Numbered from the stretch's first letter, positions 50,336 through 59,444 are shown. The stretch is DNA of 64,000 bases from Stenotrophomonas sp. HITSZ_GD (GCF_029543105.1 NZ_JARQXB010000003.1:124001-188000); one strand, 5' to 3'. Numbers and translations are program-made. The notes: generated by a model not told the origin, from the letters alone.

Positions 50336-50412
50336 GCCCGAATAGCTCAGCCGGTTAGAGCACTTGACTGTTAATCAGGGGGTCGTTGGTTCGAGTCCAA
50401 CTTCGGGCGCCA
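50336..50412 (+). tRNA. tRNA-Asn (anticodon GTT)
   Basis: A 77-nt tRNA with perfect 7-bp acceptor GCCCGAA / TTCGGGC, D arm AGCTCAGCCGGTTAGAGC, anticodon loop CTGTTAA carrying GTT, and T arm GGTTCGAGTCC. CCA is encoded at 50410-50412. Confidence 0.97.
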
Positions 50413-50421
50413 GAAATATCA

Positions 50422-50456
50422 AGGGCTTGCGGATCTTCCGCAGGCCCTTTTTCTTT
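50422..50456 (+). terminator. Terminator after tRNA-Asn
   Basis: A 12-bp stem (50422-50433 / 50437-50448) with one G-T pair and a TCT loop is followed by TTTTCTTT. Confidence 0.9.
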
Positions 50457-51085
50457 GTGCGGGGAAATCGCCGGGAGAATGAGGCCTTTTCAGGGCCGGA
50501 GCGACCTCGTCGAGGTCCCGCGCTCCTCCGTGCAGGAACTTGGGCGGCATGACGTGCATGTAGTAGCCGCATTGACGCGGCATCTGCGGGCGGTGGGGAA
50601 GGGCGCGACGGTATCGCCGGTGCGCACAACAACGCCTCCTTGGTACCCGCGGATCGAGCGCGGCCGACAGCCTCTTTATGCCATCGATCATTCCTGGTCT
50701 CGATCTCGGCGCTGAAGCGTCTTCGTCAAACCGCCTTGCGCATTGAGCGGGCCAAGCGCAAGTTGCGTCATCAGCAGTGCGTGCTTTTCAAGCGAAAGCA
50801 GGAGCAGACGCTTCAGGGTCTTCGGGTTCGGCGCGGCCATTGCGTACTTGGTCCATGCCCTGAGCAAGTCTTCGTTCAATGCGCATCGTTTCAGCCTTGC
50901 GATAGCCCCCACGGATCGCCACCACTCGACGAAATTTCTCAAACGTGCGCGACATCCACGCCGAGTGAGCGCGTGATCACCCGCGCTACACGTAATGCAA
51001 TCGCCGCTGACGCAAATCCGCGTCGGAATGAATTCGTACAGGTTCGCCTTTGCATGCTCGGGTCGACGTTCACAAGGAGCCGCCT
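50457..51085. other. Gene-poor stretch downstream of tRNA-Asn
   Basis: About 630 bases with no convincing gene and a composition less GC-rich than the flanks. A minus-strand frame (50688-50942, TTG start, 84 codons) gives a plausible-looking basic, Leu-rich helical sequence (NEDLLRAWTKYAMAAPNPKT), and the frame stays open to about 51084 without ATG or GTG. No ribosome-binding site is present. It may be a decayed gene or an island remnant beside the tRNA; I cannot assign it. Confidence 0.35.
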
Positions 51086-51328
51086 ATGCGATTCTTGGAT
51101 AAGACCCCGGCAGAGATGCTGGAATTTGCCGGCAGCAAGCCTGCTCGCGCCGCGCAGCAGTTTCTCGCGAACCGCTACCCCACGGTGGCGTGGACGGCGA
51201 CGAGCTTTATCGGAACGCCGCCGGAAGTGGCCAGTGCCACCTACTTGGATGACGGGGGAAATACCCTCGTGCTGCTGTTCCAGCAGCGCGGTATTGCCTG
51301 GTTGATCAGCGAAAAGGCGCCCGACTAA
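51086..51328 (+). CDS. Small hypothetical protein
   Basis: An 80-residue soluble protein beginning MRFLDKTPAEMLEFAGSKPA. I do not recognise the family. The start is well supported by AAGGAG at 51074-51079 with a 6-base spacer. The sequence reads like a compact alpha/beta protein (ATYLDDGGNTLVLLFQQRGIAWLI). It is convergent with the hybrid kinase gene across a terminator and has no functional context. Confidence 0.55.
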   Translation: MRFLDKTPAEMLEFAGSKPARAAQQFLANRYPTVAWTATSFIGTPPEVASATYLDDGGNTLVLLFQQRGIAWLISEKAPD

Positions 51329-51372
51329 ATGCAGGTGACTGCCGAACGCGTCTTCGCCAAGTACGGCGAAAC

Positions 51373-51412
51373 GGGCGGAGCGACGTTGCGTCGCTCCGCC
51401 CTGTCTTTACTT
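51373..51412. terminator. Bidirectional-type terminator between convergent genes
   Basis: A perfect 12-bp stem (GGGCGGAGCGAC / GTCGCTCCGCCC) with a 5-nt loop is followed by TGTCTTTACTT. It lies between the small + strand gene and the end of the minus-strand hybrid kinase. Confidence 0.75.
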
Positions 51413-53832
51413 CAAGGTGCCGCGCCAGCGACCTGGTTTTCCACCGCCGGCGCGTCCAGTGCCTTGCGGACCGCGTTGGAAAGATCCGCGCGCGTGAACG
51501 GCTTGGCGAGGATCGCCGTGCCGCGTGCCACGCTGTCCTGCGCCGCCATGTCGCGCGGGTAGCCAGACGCCAGCAGCACGCGCAGTCCCGGCTTGCGCAG
51601 CTTGGCTTGCTGGGCGAGTTCCCAGCCGCTCATGCCCGGCATGACAATGTCGGAGAGCAGCAGGTCCACGCGCACGTCGGGGCGCTCCAGCAGGCGCAGC
51701 GCGGATGCGCCGTCATGCGCTTCCAGTACGCGATAGCCCAGGTGGCGCAGCGCCTCCACGGTGTACGCGCGCACATCGTCGTTGTCTTCGGCTACCAGCA
51801 GGGTTTCTTCCGGTGCGTCGACGCCTGCCATCAGCGGGGCCGGCGTCTCGCGCGAAAGCGGCAGCGGCAGGTCCGAACGCGGGAACAGCAGCGTGACCAT
51901 CGTGCCCACGCCCAGCGTGGACTCCAGCAGCACGTGGCCGCCGGATTGTTTGACGAAGCCATATACCATCGGCAAGCCCAGGCCCGTGCCGCGGCCAACT
52001 TCCTTGGTCGTGAAGAACGGCTCGAACACCCGCACCATGGTCTCGTGTGACATGCCGTGCCCGGTATCGCGGATGCGCAGCCGCACGTAGTCGCCTTCGG
52101 CGATGTCCGGATGCTGGGCGGCATAGTCCTCGTCCAGATGAACGTTAGCCGCTTCGATCGACAGCACGCCGCCCTCGGGCATGGCGTCGCGGGCATTGAC
52201 CGCGAGATTGAGAATCGCGCTCTCCAGCTGCGCCGGGTCCAGCTCCACGCACCACGCGTCGGGGGCGACATCGACCTGCAGCCGCACCAGTTCCCCGAGG
52301 GCACGCTGCAGCATGTCCTGCATGCCCTGCATGTGCGCACCGATGTCCACCGCCTGGCTCTGCAGCGGCTGCTGCCGCGCGAACGCCAGCAGCCGCTGGG
52401 TCAGCGCGGCGGCGCGCGAGACGCCCCGCATCGCGTTGTCCAACGCGCGGGCGGGGCGGGCGGCGGCATCGCCGAGGTGGTCGATCATCAATCGCGCGTG
52501 TTCGATGTTGCCCGCGATGATGGTCAGGATGTTGTTGAAATCGTGCGCGATGCCGCCGGTGAGCTGGCCCACCGCCTCGATCTTCTGGCTCTGCCGCAAG
52601 GCCGCCTCGGCCTGGCGGCGCTCGGTGGTCTCCACCGCCTCGGACACCACGGCCGACACCTCGCCGTCCGGGTCGTGCAGCGGGCGGAACGAGAAGTCGA
52701 AGCTGCGCGTACCGGTCGGCAATTGCAGCTCCAGCTCGTGGCGCGACTCGCGGCCGGCCGCGGCCGCGCTCACCGCTTCGCGGATCAGCGCCGGGGCGCC
52801 GGGCGTGGCGGCGAACCATGCCGATTCGCAGAACGGCTGGCCGGCGACCTCCGGCAACGTGCACAGGATGGCCGCCAGCGAGGCGGCATTGGCCTGCACG
52901 ATATCGCCATGGATGGTCAGCAGGCTCTGGTGCTGGAAGCTGGATTGGAACACGGCCTGCAAGCGGCTCTCGCTGCGGCGCAGGTCGGCGGTGCGCTCCA
53001 GCACCTGGTGCTCCAGCGACTCGTTGATCTGACGCAGCGAGAGCTCCGCGCGCTTGAGGTCGCTGATGTCGCGCGCCATCGTGTAGTAGCCGGTAACGGC
53101 GCCGTGCGCGTCGCGCTCGGGCACGCCATCCACCTGCGCATAGCGCACCGAACCGTCCGGGCGCGTGAGATGGCTTTCGAAGTTGATCCGCTCGCCCGCG
53201 AGCGCGCGCTCCAGGTGGGGACGCGCGCGCTCGAAGGCGGCCTCGCCCACGACCTCGGCGATCGACATGCCGATCAGTGCGTCGGGCGCGATGCCATACC
53301 AATCCAGGCTGGCGGGGTTGGCGAAGCGGAAGCGGTGGTCCGGGCCGAGATGGCTGATCAGGGCCGGCAGTGAATCGGTGATCAGCTGCAGGCGGTTGCG
53401 GCTTTGCTGCAGCTCGGCCTCGGCGCGCGCCAGCTTGGCGCGCTCGGTGCGCTCGGCGAGCGCGCGCACGACGGCATCGGGCAGCCGTTGCAGGCGCTGC
53501 TTGACGACGTAATCGCGCGCACCGCGCGTCAGCGCCTGCACGGCCAGCTCTTCGGTGAGCGTGCCGGACACGAAGATGAAGGGGATCTCCGGCGCATGCT
53601 CGCGCGCCAGGGTCAGCGCGGTGTCGCCATCGAAACCGGGCAAGACGTGGTCGGCGAGGATCACGTCGTAGTCGTGCTCGATCGCCCGCAGGAAGTCCTC
53701 GCGCGTCCACACGCGATCCACCGCGAACACCAGGCTCGCGCGCTTGAGTTGGGCGACGATGAGCTCGGCGTCGAGCGCACTGTCTTCCAGCATGAGGATA
53801 CGGATCGGCCCTGCGCGCTGCGTCTCAACCAT
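51412..53832 (-). CDS. Hybrid sensor histidine kinase (REC-PAS-PAS-HisKA-HATPase-REC)
   Basis: An 806-residue cytoplasmic hybrid kinase with no membrane segment. An N-terminal receiver (residues 8-125, phospho-Asp D61 in ILADHVLPG) is followed by a PAS domain (145-265) and a second PAS-like domain (285-405). The kinase core has H430 in GGIAHDFNNIL, an N box near 546 (NLAVNARDAMPEGG), DTGHG at 589-593 and GRGTGLGL. A C-terminal receiver has D728 (LLSDIVMPG) and K777. The ATG at 53832 overlaps the preceding receiver gene by 8 bases; a longer frame to 53955 lies wholly inside that gene. It is the last gene of the bphO-bphP group and likely a downstream relay. Confidence 0.9.
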   Translation of the reverse strand: MVETQRAGPIRILMLEDSALDAELIVAQLKRASLVFAVDRVWTREDFLRAIEHDYDVILADHVLPGFDGDTALTLAREHAPEIPFIFVSGTLTEELAVQALTRGARDYVVKQRLQRLPDAVVRALAERTERAKLARAEAELQQSRNRLQLITDSLPALISHLGPDHRFRFANPASLDWYGIAPDALIGMSIAEVVGEAAFERARPHLERALAGERINFESHLTRPDGSVRYAQVDGVPERDAHGAVTGYYTMARDISDLKRAELSLRQINESLEHQVLERTADLRRSESRLQAVFQSSFQHQSLLTIHGDIVQANAASLAAILCTLPEVAGQPFCESAWFAATPGAPALIREAVSAAAAGRESRHELELQLPTGTRSFDFSFRPLHDPDGEVSAVVSEAVETTERRQAEAALRQSQKIEAVGQLTGGIAHDFNNILTIIAGNIEHARLMIDHLGDAAARPARALDNAMRGVSRAAALTQRLLAFARQQPLQSQAVDIGAHMQGMQDMLQRALGELVRLQVDVAPDAWCVELDPAQLESAILNLAVNARDAMPEGGVLSIEAANVHLDEDYAAQHPDIAEGDYVRLRIRDTGHGMSHETMVRVFEPFFTTKEVGRGTGLGLPMVYGFVKQSGGHVLLESTLGVGTMVTLLFPRSDLPLPLSRETPAPLMAGVDAPEETLLVAEDNDDVRAYTVEALRHLGYRVLEAHDGASALRLLERPDVRVDLLLSDIVMPGMSGWELAQQAKLRKPGLRVLLASGYPRDMAAQDSVARGTAILAKPFTRADLSNAVRKALDAPAVENQVAGAAP

Positions 53833-54298
53833 TGCCGCGGACAGGCCCGGTAGCGAAGGGCCGATGGGGCGGCGGCTGGTTGGTGATGCCCCAGAACATG
53901 CCCAGACCCTGGATGGCTTCGAAGAACTCCTTGAAGTCCACCGGTTTGACGACAAAGGCGTTCACACCCAATTCGTAGCTCCTCACCAGGTCACGCTCTT
54001 CCTTCGAGGAGGTGAGCATAACGATGGGGGTGCTGCTCAGGTGGGGGTCTTTGCGGACCTCGGCGAGAACCTCTAAACCGTTCAGTTTTGGCAGCTTGAG
54101 GTCGAGCAGGACAACCACCGGGCCGCCATGCTGCGCGCCCGCGTAAGCGCCCTGGGCGCGCAGGTAGTCCAGCGCCTCGGCGCCGTCGCGCACGTGGGTG
54201 ACCTCGTTGAGCAGCTGGCAGCGCGCCAGCGCGGCCAGGGTCAGTTCGGCGTCCTTGGGGTTGTCTTCCACCAGCAGGATGGGGCGCAGGTCCCTCAT
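53825..54298 (-). CDS. Stand-alone response regulator (Rcp1/phytochrome-type)
   Basis: A 157-residue single receiver domain without an output domain. Landmarks are the acidic pair E11-D12 (LLVEDNPKDAEL), phospho-Asp D66 (VVLLDLKLPKLNG), T96 (VMLTSS) and K118 (VVKPVDF). This is the form associated with cyanobacterial and bacterial phytochromes, where it is phosphorylated by the partner kinase. The start overlaps bphP by 4 bases and the end overlaps the hybrid kinase by 8 bases, which links all three in one pathway. Confidence 0.92.
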   Translation of the reverse strand: MRDLRPILLVEDNPKDAELTLAALARCQLLNEVTHVRDGAEALDYLRAQGAYAGAQHGGPVVVLLDLKLPKLNGLEVLAEVRKDPHLSSTPIVMLTSSKEERDLVRSYELGVNAFVVKPVDFKEFFEAIQGLGMFWGITNQPPPHRPFATGPVRGNG

Positions 54299-56544
54299 TG
54301 GTCGGCTCCGGGAGAAAGGGGGAGGGTGAAATAGAAGGTCGCGCCCTTGCCGAGCTCGCCCTCGGCCCACGTGCGCCCGCCGTGGCGGTCGATGATGCGG
54401 CGCACGTTGGCCAGGCCGATCCCGGTGCCTTCGTATTCGTCGGCATGGTGCAGGCGCTGGAAGACACCGAAAAGCTTGTCGACATAGCGCGGGTCGAAGC
54501 CGCAGCCGTTGTCCTTCACGTGGAAGACGTTCTCGTCGCCCACGCGGGCGTAGCCGATCTCGATCAGCGGCTCCGGCGTGTGCCGGGTGAACTTGATGGC
54601 GTTGGAGAGCAGGTTCTGCCAGACCAGACGCAGCATGGCCGGGTCCACCTCCACGCGCGGCAAGGGGGCCATGCGCCACTGGATCGAGCGGCCCGCGTAC
54701 TCCATGTCCAACTTGCTGCGCACGTCTTCGGCCAGCACGCCCAGGTCCACCGACGCCAGGCCCAGGGTGGAGCGACCCATCTGGGAGAAGCTCAGCAGGT
54801 CGTCGACCAGGGTGCCGGCCGATTTGGCCGATTCGACGATGGTGGCCAGGAAGCGGCGTTCGGTATCGTCCAGGCGCTCGGCGGCCGAGGCGCCGAGCAA
54901 CTCGGAATAGCCCACGATGTGGCGGAACGGCGCGCGCAGGTCGTGGCTGACCGAGTAGGAGAAGGCTTCCAGCTCCTTGTTGCTGCGCACCAGCTGTTCG
55001 TTGAGTTCGGCCATCTCCTCGGCCTTGCGCAGCACGATGTCCACGATGGCCGTGCGCAGTTCCAGCGCCGCGTCGCGATCCACCTCCTGCCAGGGCAGGG
55101 ATTGCTGGCGCACCGTCTGCTTCCACGCCTCGAAGGACATGCGCGGGCTGAGCGCCTGGCCCGCGTCGCCGGCCTGCAGCTTGTGGCGCGGATCGCCGCC
55201 CCAGCGCACGGTGCGCACCACTTCCGGGCGGAACCAGAGCAGGAAGCTGTCATGCAACTGCGAGATGGAAATCGCCAGCACGCCGCTTGCCGGTCCGCAG
55301 AACGCTTCGGCCTGCGGCCACACGGCCGGCAGTTTCTCCGTCCAGAACACATCCTGGTCGCCATGCTGGGCGGTCAGCCAGTGCACCAGCGCCAGCACCT
55401 GCGATTGCTGCGGGCATTCGCCGAGCATGATGCAGGCGCCGCGATGCACGATCGCCGCGCCCCCGGCCTGCGTCAACGCGAGCAGGCTGCCGGGATCGCG
55501 CCCGAGCGCCGCCATGAAATCCTCGTCGCCGGCCATGCGCGCCAGCAGGCGCACCTGGATCGCGCGCCGCGCGACACGTTCCTCCACCGCCAGCGCACGC
55601 TCCTTGAGCGCGATCTGCAGTGAAAGGATCTGGCCGATGAACTCGCAGGCCGTGCGCACGTGGTAGGCCACGCGCCGCGGCACGCGGTTGTGGCAGGAAA
55701 TCAGCCCCCACAGCTGGCCTTCGCGGATCAGCGACACCGACATCGACGCGCCGGTGCCCATGTTGCGCATGTACTGCAGGTGCACGGGCGAGACGCTGCG
55801 CAGCATGGAGGCGCTGAGGTCGGTAGGCGGGGCATCCGCCCGCGCGCCATCGCGCAGCAGCGGCACCGGGGTGTAGTCGCAGTCGGCGATCAGCCGCACG
55901 CGGTTGCGTTGGTACAGCGCACGCGCCTGGGCCGGGATATCGGACTCGGGAAAGCGCAGGTCCATGTACGACGCCAACGCCTCGTTGAGGTCCTCGGCGA
56001 TGACCGTGCCGTTCCACTCGCGATCGAACTGGTACACCAGCGCGCGATCGAACTGCGACATCGCCCGGACGTGCCGGGTCGCGACCTGGCACTGCTCGGC
56101 CACGTTCGTCGCATTCTCGATCTCGACCATGAACTGGCGGATCTCCGGATACAGATCCTCCAGCGATCCCGGTTCGCCGGCGATGGGCGCTTCCATCTCC
56201 ACCAGCAGGTAGTGGGCCGAACGATGCGCCAGCGCGTGATGGGGGCCCGCCTCGCCCAGCGGCAACGTGCCGAGGAAGGCCGATGTATCCGGTGCCAGGG
56301 CGGAGAGCGTGGCGTGCGAGGCGCGCAGCACGCCGCCGAGCACCGCGTCGAGCGGCTGGCCGAGCGGGTTGCCGAACTGCGCCACGACGCCCGGCTGCGC
56401 CACGGCGCACTCGATCACGACCCAGCGTTCGGGATCGACCACCAGCAGCAGGCCGTACGGCTGGATCGCACCGGGCGTGTGGATGGGCTCACGCGCGCAT
56501 TGGAACAGATCCAGCGTCGGGTCCAGCAAGGGGGCGTCGGGCAT
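54295..56544 (-). CDS. bphP: Bacteriophytochrome histidine kinase
   Basis: A 749-residue red/far-red photoreceptor kinase. The biliverdin-attachment Cys is C16 (LFQCAREPIHTPG) ahead of the PAS domain. The GAF domain has PESDIP (199-204) and conserved His at 255 (SPVHLQYM) and 285 (ISCHN). The PHY domain contains WGG (448-450) and the tongue motif PRMSF (467-471). The kinase module has H534 (SVSHDLRAPF), N648 region NLLSNAIKF, DNGCGF and GTGIGL. The ATG at 56544 follows AGGAG; a frame open further upstream to 56697 lacks support. It is predicted to autophosphorylate according to light state and pass phosphate to the overlapping receiver. Confidence 0.95.
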   Translation of the reverse strand: MPDAPLLDPTLDLFQCAREPIHTPGAIQPYGLLLVVDPERWVVIECAVAQPGVVAQFGNPLGQPLDAVLGGVLRASHATLSALAPDTSAFLGTLPLGEAGPHHALAHRSAHYLLVEMEAPIAGEPGSLEDLYPEIRQFMVEIENATNVAEQCQVATRHVRAMSQFDRALVYQFDREWNGTVIAEDLNEALASYMDLRFPESDIPAQARALYQRNRVRLIADCDYTPVPLLRDGARADAPPTDLSASMLRSVSPVHLQYMRNMGTGASMSVSLIREGQLWGLISCHNRVPRRVAYHVRTACEFIGQILSLQIALKERALAVEERVARRAIQVRLLARMAGDEDFMAALGRDPGSLLALTQAGGAAIVHRGACIMLGECPQQSQVLALVHWLTAQHGDQDVFWTEKLPAVWPQAEAFCGPASGVLAISISQLHDSFLLWFRPEVVRTVRWGGDPRHKLQAGDAGQALSPRMSFEAWKQTVRQQSLPWQEVDRDAALELRTAIVDIVLRKAEEMAELNEQLVRSNKELEAFSYSVSHDLRAPFRHIVGYSELLGASAAERLDDTERRFLATIVESAKSAGTLVDDLLSFSQMGRSTLGLASVDLGVLAEDVRSKLDMEYAGRSIQWRMAPLPRVEVDPAMLRLVWQNLLSNAIKFTRHTPEPLIEIGYARVGDENVFHVKDNGCGFDPRYVDKLFGVFQRLHHADEYEGTGIGLANVRRIIDRHGGRTWAEGELGKGATFYFTLPLSPGADQ

Positions 56545-56709
56545 TCGGAACTCCTGTTGCGGGCCGCACACCTTGCGATCGGGGCCTCGGCGCCGATTTC
56601 CGCACGGTGTGAACATCAGCGGGATACTTGCGCGCCCGCGTCGCGCATCTTGCCGCAATCGCATGGTGAATACGACCAGCGAGGGCCTTTCCGCCAAGTG
56701 ATGTGAAGG

Positions 56710-57300
56710 TCAGGCGAATGCTTCGCGCACGTAAGCGTGAACGCGCGTGAAGGCCGCACGCGCACCGGCGACGACAAGCGCTTCCTCGGTGGCATCGAGC
56801 TCGATCGCATCGAGCGCGGCAGTGAAGTGCCGCCAGTGTGCGGCCACGCCCGCGGGGGCGGGCGCAAGGTGCGTGGCGCCGAACGACGCCGACAGGCCCA
56901 GCGCGGCAGCGAGCTTGAGAATGACCGCCGCGCCGAGCTGGGAGCCTTCGGCCACGTACAGCCATCCGAGTGCGGTGGGTAGAGGCATCCGCGCCGCCGG
57001 CACCTCGCCGGACACGCGCGGTACTTCGACGCCCAGCGCGTGAAGGTCGGCCCGCACCTGCGCCAGGCGAGCACGCGTGGCGAGTGCGGGGAGCGCGGCG
57101 TTCAGGTCTTCACGCGCGTAGAGCGGTGCGATATCCGTATGGAAGCGATGCTGCACGTGAAGGAAGCGGGCGAAGCGCGCGCGGTCCTGGAAGATGCCCC
57201 CGGCCATGATCGCCTGATCGAGCCGCGCGTGGGTCGTGCTGGTCAGGCGGCGCAGGGATTCGGCGCGCGACGTGACGGCGAGGACAAGGGGAGCGGGCAT
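56710..57300 (-). CDS. bphO: Biliverdin-producing heme oxygenase
   Basis: A 196-residue helical protein of the bacterial heme oxygenase family. The proximal heme ligand is likely H24 (STTHARLDQAI), and the distal-helix motif GWLYVAEGSQLG lies at 112-123. It cleaves heme to biliverdin, the chromophore of the bacteriophytochrome encoded 165 bases downstream on the same strand. That pairing (bphO-bphP) is well known and strengthens the assignment. Iron release by heme degradation is a secondary possibility. Confidence 0.92.
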   Translation of the reverse strand: MPAPLVLAVTSRAESLRRLTSTTHARLDQAIMAGGIFQDRARFARFLHVQHRFHTDIAPLYAREDLNAALPALATRARLAQVRADLHALGVEVPRVSGEVPAARMPLPTALGWLYVAEGSQLGAAVILKLAAALGLSASFGATHLAPAPAGVAAHWRHFTAALDAIELDATEEALVVAGARAAFTRVHAYVREAFA

Positions 57301-57391
57301 GCATTCAGCGTATCAGGATCGTGCCGGTTTGGGACTTGGCGAGCGGCGGCCAAGACGCGAGCATGGCGCGCCCTGACGACAGGTTCCTTGC

Positions 57392-58009
57392 ATGCTGATC
57401 ACCGCGTTCTTCGCCGGCTTGCTCTCCGGCGCCGGCCTCATCGTCGCCATCGGCGCACAGAATGCGTTCGTGTTGCGGCAGGGACTGCGGCGGCGCCATG
57501 TCGCCCTCGTGGTGGCGACGTGCGCGCTGGGCGACATCGGGCTGATCGCATGTGGAGTCGGCGGCATGGGCGCGCTCGTGCGCGCGTGGCCGGTGGTGCT
57601 CGACCTGTTCCGCTACGGCGGTGCGGCCTTCCTGTTCTGTTACGGCCTGCTGGCCGCCCGGCGTGCGTGGGCCGGTGGCGGCGCCCTCGCGCCGGGCACG
57701 GAAGCGGATCTGGGGTGGCGCGCCGTGTTCGCCACCTGCCTGGCCTTTACGTTCCTGAATCCCCACGTGTACCTGGACACGATGATCCTGCTCGGCAGCC
57801 TGTCCACGCGTTACCCCGGCGCCGCGCAATGGGCTTTTGCCCTCGGCGCATGCCTGGCGAGCGTCGTGTGGTTTTCGGCATTGGGCTTCGGTGCGCGGCT
57901 GTTGCTGCCGTTGTTCCGAAAGCCGGTGGCGTGGCGCGTGCTCGATGGCTTGGTGGCGGCCTTCATGCTGGTGTTGTGCGTGCTGCTGGTGACCCGGCCG
58001 CTGCAGTGA
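57392..58009 (+). CDS. LysE/ArgO-family amino-acid exporter
   Basis: A 205-residue inner-membrane protein with about six membrane helices. The family signature appears as GAGLIVAIGAQNAFVLRQGL near the N terminus and FTFLNPHVYLDTMILLG in the centre. LysE/ArgO proteins export basic amino acids; substrate preference here is not determinable. It is divergent from bphO across 91 bases and convergent with the DUF2306 gene. Confidence 0.9.
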   Translation: MLITAFFAGLLSGAGLIVAIGAQNAFVLRQGLRRRHVALVVATCALGDIGLIACGVGGMGALVRAWPVVLDLFRYGGAAFLFCYGLLAARRAWAGGGALAPGTEADLGWRAVFATCLAFTFLNPHVYLDTMILLGSLSTRYPGAAQWAFALGACLASVVWFSALGFGARLLLPLFRKPVAWRVLDGLVAAFMLVLCVLLVTRPLQ

Positions 58010-58028
58010 GGCAGGGCGCCGCAGTGGA

Positions 58029-58712
58029 TCAGGACAGGGTGGCGTTGACCCGCGACCGGGCCTGCGGCGCCCATGCCGCGCCAATCAAACGGCGGCCCAC
58101 CAGATAGATCACCAGCGGCAGCGCCCAGCTCACCCACAGCAAGGTGGCGATCATCGTCGGCGGCGAGGCGAGCGCCATGAGGCCGGGGACCCGGATCATC
58201 AGGCGGAACGTGACGGGAGCCAGGGTCACCAGATAGCAGCAGGTCATCGCGGGCCGATGCAGGGCGACATCGCCGCGGCGGATGGCCCGCATGCCGATCA
58301 GGGCACACGTCAGCCAGGCCAGCGCCGTACTGGCGAAGGCCACGCGGATGCCGGTCGGCGCCGGAGACGTGGCGATCAGCCCGGCCGCCCCCGTGGAGGC
58401 GACCAGCATGCCGACGAGGAACGTGCGCCCGACCCAGCGATGCCACCGCGCGCGCGTTCGCCACCAAGGCGTGAGCAACTGCACCGGCCCCAGCAGCAGG
58501 GTGATCGCGCCGCCCGCCAGGTGCGTCCATAGCCAGCCGTGCCGCTCGGCGAACAGGGCATAGGCATCGGAGCCCAGGTGGCGGTACTTGCCGTAGGCGA
58601 TCAACAGGAACTCGCCGCACCACCACGCCACCGCCAGCCACAGCAGCCACGCCGCCAGGCGCAACACGCCGCGGCGCGGAGAGGCCCACCCCTGTGCCGA
58701 CCTGACTTCCAT
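58029..58712 (-). CDS. DUF2306-type membrane protein
   Basis: A 227-residue membrane protein with about six to seven predicted helices. It has histidines placed as in DUF2306 proteins: ERHGWLWTHLAGG, RWHRWVGRTFL and ALHRPAMTCCY, suggestive of a membrane redox or heme-ligand arrangement, though the family function is unknown. It ends 19 bases from the convergent exporter gene and is probably monocistronic. Confidence 0.78.
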   Translation of the reverse strand: MEVRSAQGWASPRRGVLRLAAWLLWLAVAWWCGEFLLIAYGKYRHLGSDAYALFAERHGWLWTHLAGGAITLLLGPVQLLTPWWRTRARWHRWVGRTFLVGMLVASTGAAGLIATSPAPTGIRVAFASTALAWLTCALIGMRAIRRGDVALHRPAMTCCYLVTLAPVTFRLMIRVPGLMALASPPTMIATLLWVSWALPLVIYLVGRRLIGAAWAPQARSRVNATLS

Positions 58713-58769
58713 GCAGCGCCTCCGGAGTCGTCGCGCGCCAGCCTACACGTAAACCCGGGCGGCTAGCGC

Positions 58770-59294
58770 TCACCCCTCGCAGGCCTGCCAGCCGGGCAGG
58801 CGCCGCGAACGCACGCGGCCCAGGTTGTTGACCACCACTTCGCCGCGCAGCTGGCCTGCCAGGCAGATGCGCAGGCGCAGGTTGCTGCCGGCGCTGCGGC
58901 CATCCGGCAGGAAGTGCAGGGCGCGGCGCCCCGCGCTGGAATGGAACCGCAGGGTGGCATGCCCCGGCGGTGGAAAACGGCGCAGGACGGCCTGCGGTGC
59001 TTCGGGTTGGGAAGCGCGATGCCGGCCCCCATACATGAGCCAGCCGTGGCTCCAGTCCATTGTCTCGTCGCATTCCGTGCCGCCCGCAGAGGGGCACAGG
59101 GTGACCACCTCGCGACGCGTGATGGCCGCATGGCGCGCCGTGGCGAACTGCGCCGCGACCAGGAACACCGCCCCGCTGATGCGCTGCCGCTCCAGGCTGG
59201 CCCGGAAGGCCGGGATGCCGAGCCCGAGGAGCACGGCCAGCACCGCCAGGGTGACGAGCAGTTCGAGAACGGTGAAGCCGGAAGGGCGTTGCAT
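58770..59294 (-). CDS. fimT: GspH/FimT-family pseudopilin
   Basis: A 174-residue prepilin with a very short leader MQRPSG, cleavage before FTVLELLVTLAVLAVLLGLGI, and Glu5 in place. The globular part has the GspH/FimT pattern ARHAAITRREVVTLCPS and DWSHGWLMY, with C-terminal VNNLGRVRSRRLPGWQAC. It is a second, isolated copy of this family about 16 kb from the minor-pilin operon, matching the separate fimT seen in xanthomonads. Some FimT proteins bind DNA in natural transformation; that role is not demonstrated here. Confidence 0.85.
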   Translation of the reverse strand: MQRPSGFTVLELLVTLAVLAVLLGLGIPAFRASLERQRISGAVFLVAAQFATARHAAITRREVVTLCPSAGGTECDETMDWSHGWLMYGGRHRASQPEAPQAVLRRFPPPGHATLRFHSSAGRRALHFLPDGRSAGSNLRLRICLAGQLRGEVVVNNLGRVRSRRLPGWQACEG

Positions 59295-59444
59295 GGGCGG
59301 CGCTACGGGGTGAGGAAGCGCCAGTATTTCCGGCGCGCCGGTCGCCCCCTATCGGCCTACGACCCGGCGCGGCATCGGCCCGCGCCTCGCGAGCCCGTCA
59401 TCCCCCCATCGCTATACTGACCAATCGTTTCCGAGGCACGTTCC

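Noticed and set aside
53833-53955. N-terminal extension of the hybrid kinase
   Set aside because: It lies wholly within the receiver gene and adds Ser/Arg-rich non-domain sequence.
56545-56697. N-terminal extension of bphP by 51 codons
   Set aside because: The extra residues lack phytochrome-like sequence, and the ATG at 56544 has an AGGAG site just upstream.
59400-59444. LexA (SOS) box for uvrB
   Set aside because: No match to a xanthomonad or enteric LexA operator was found; only a -10-like TATACT is present.
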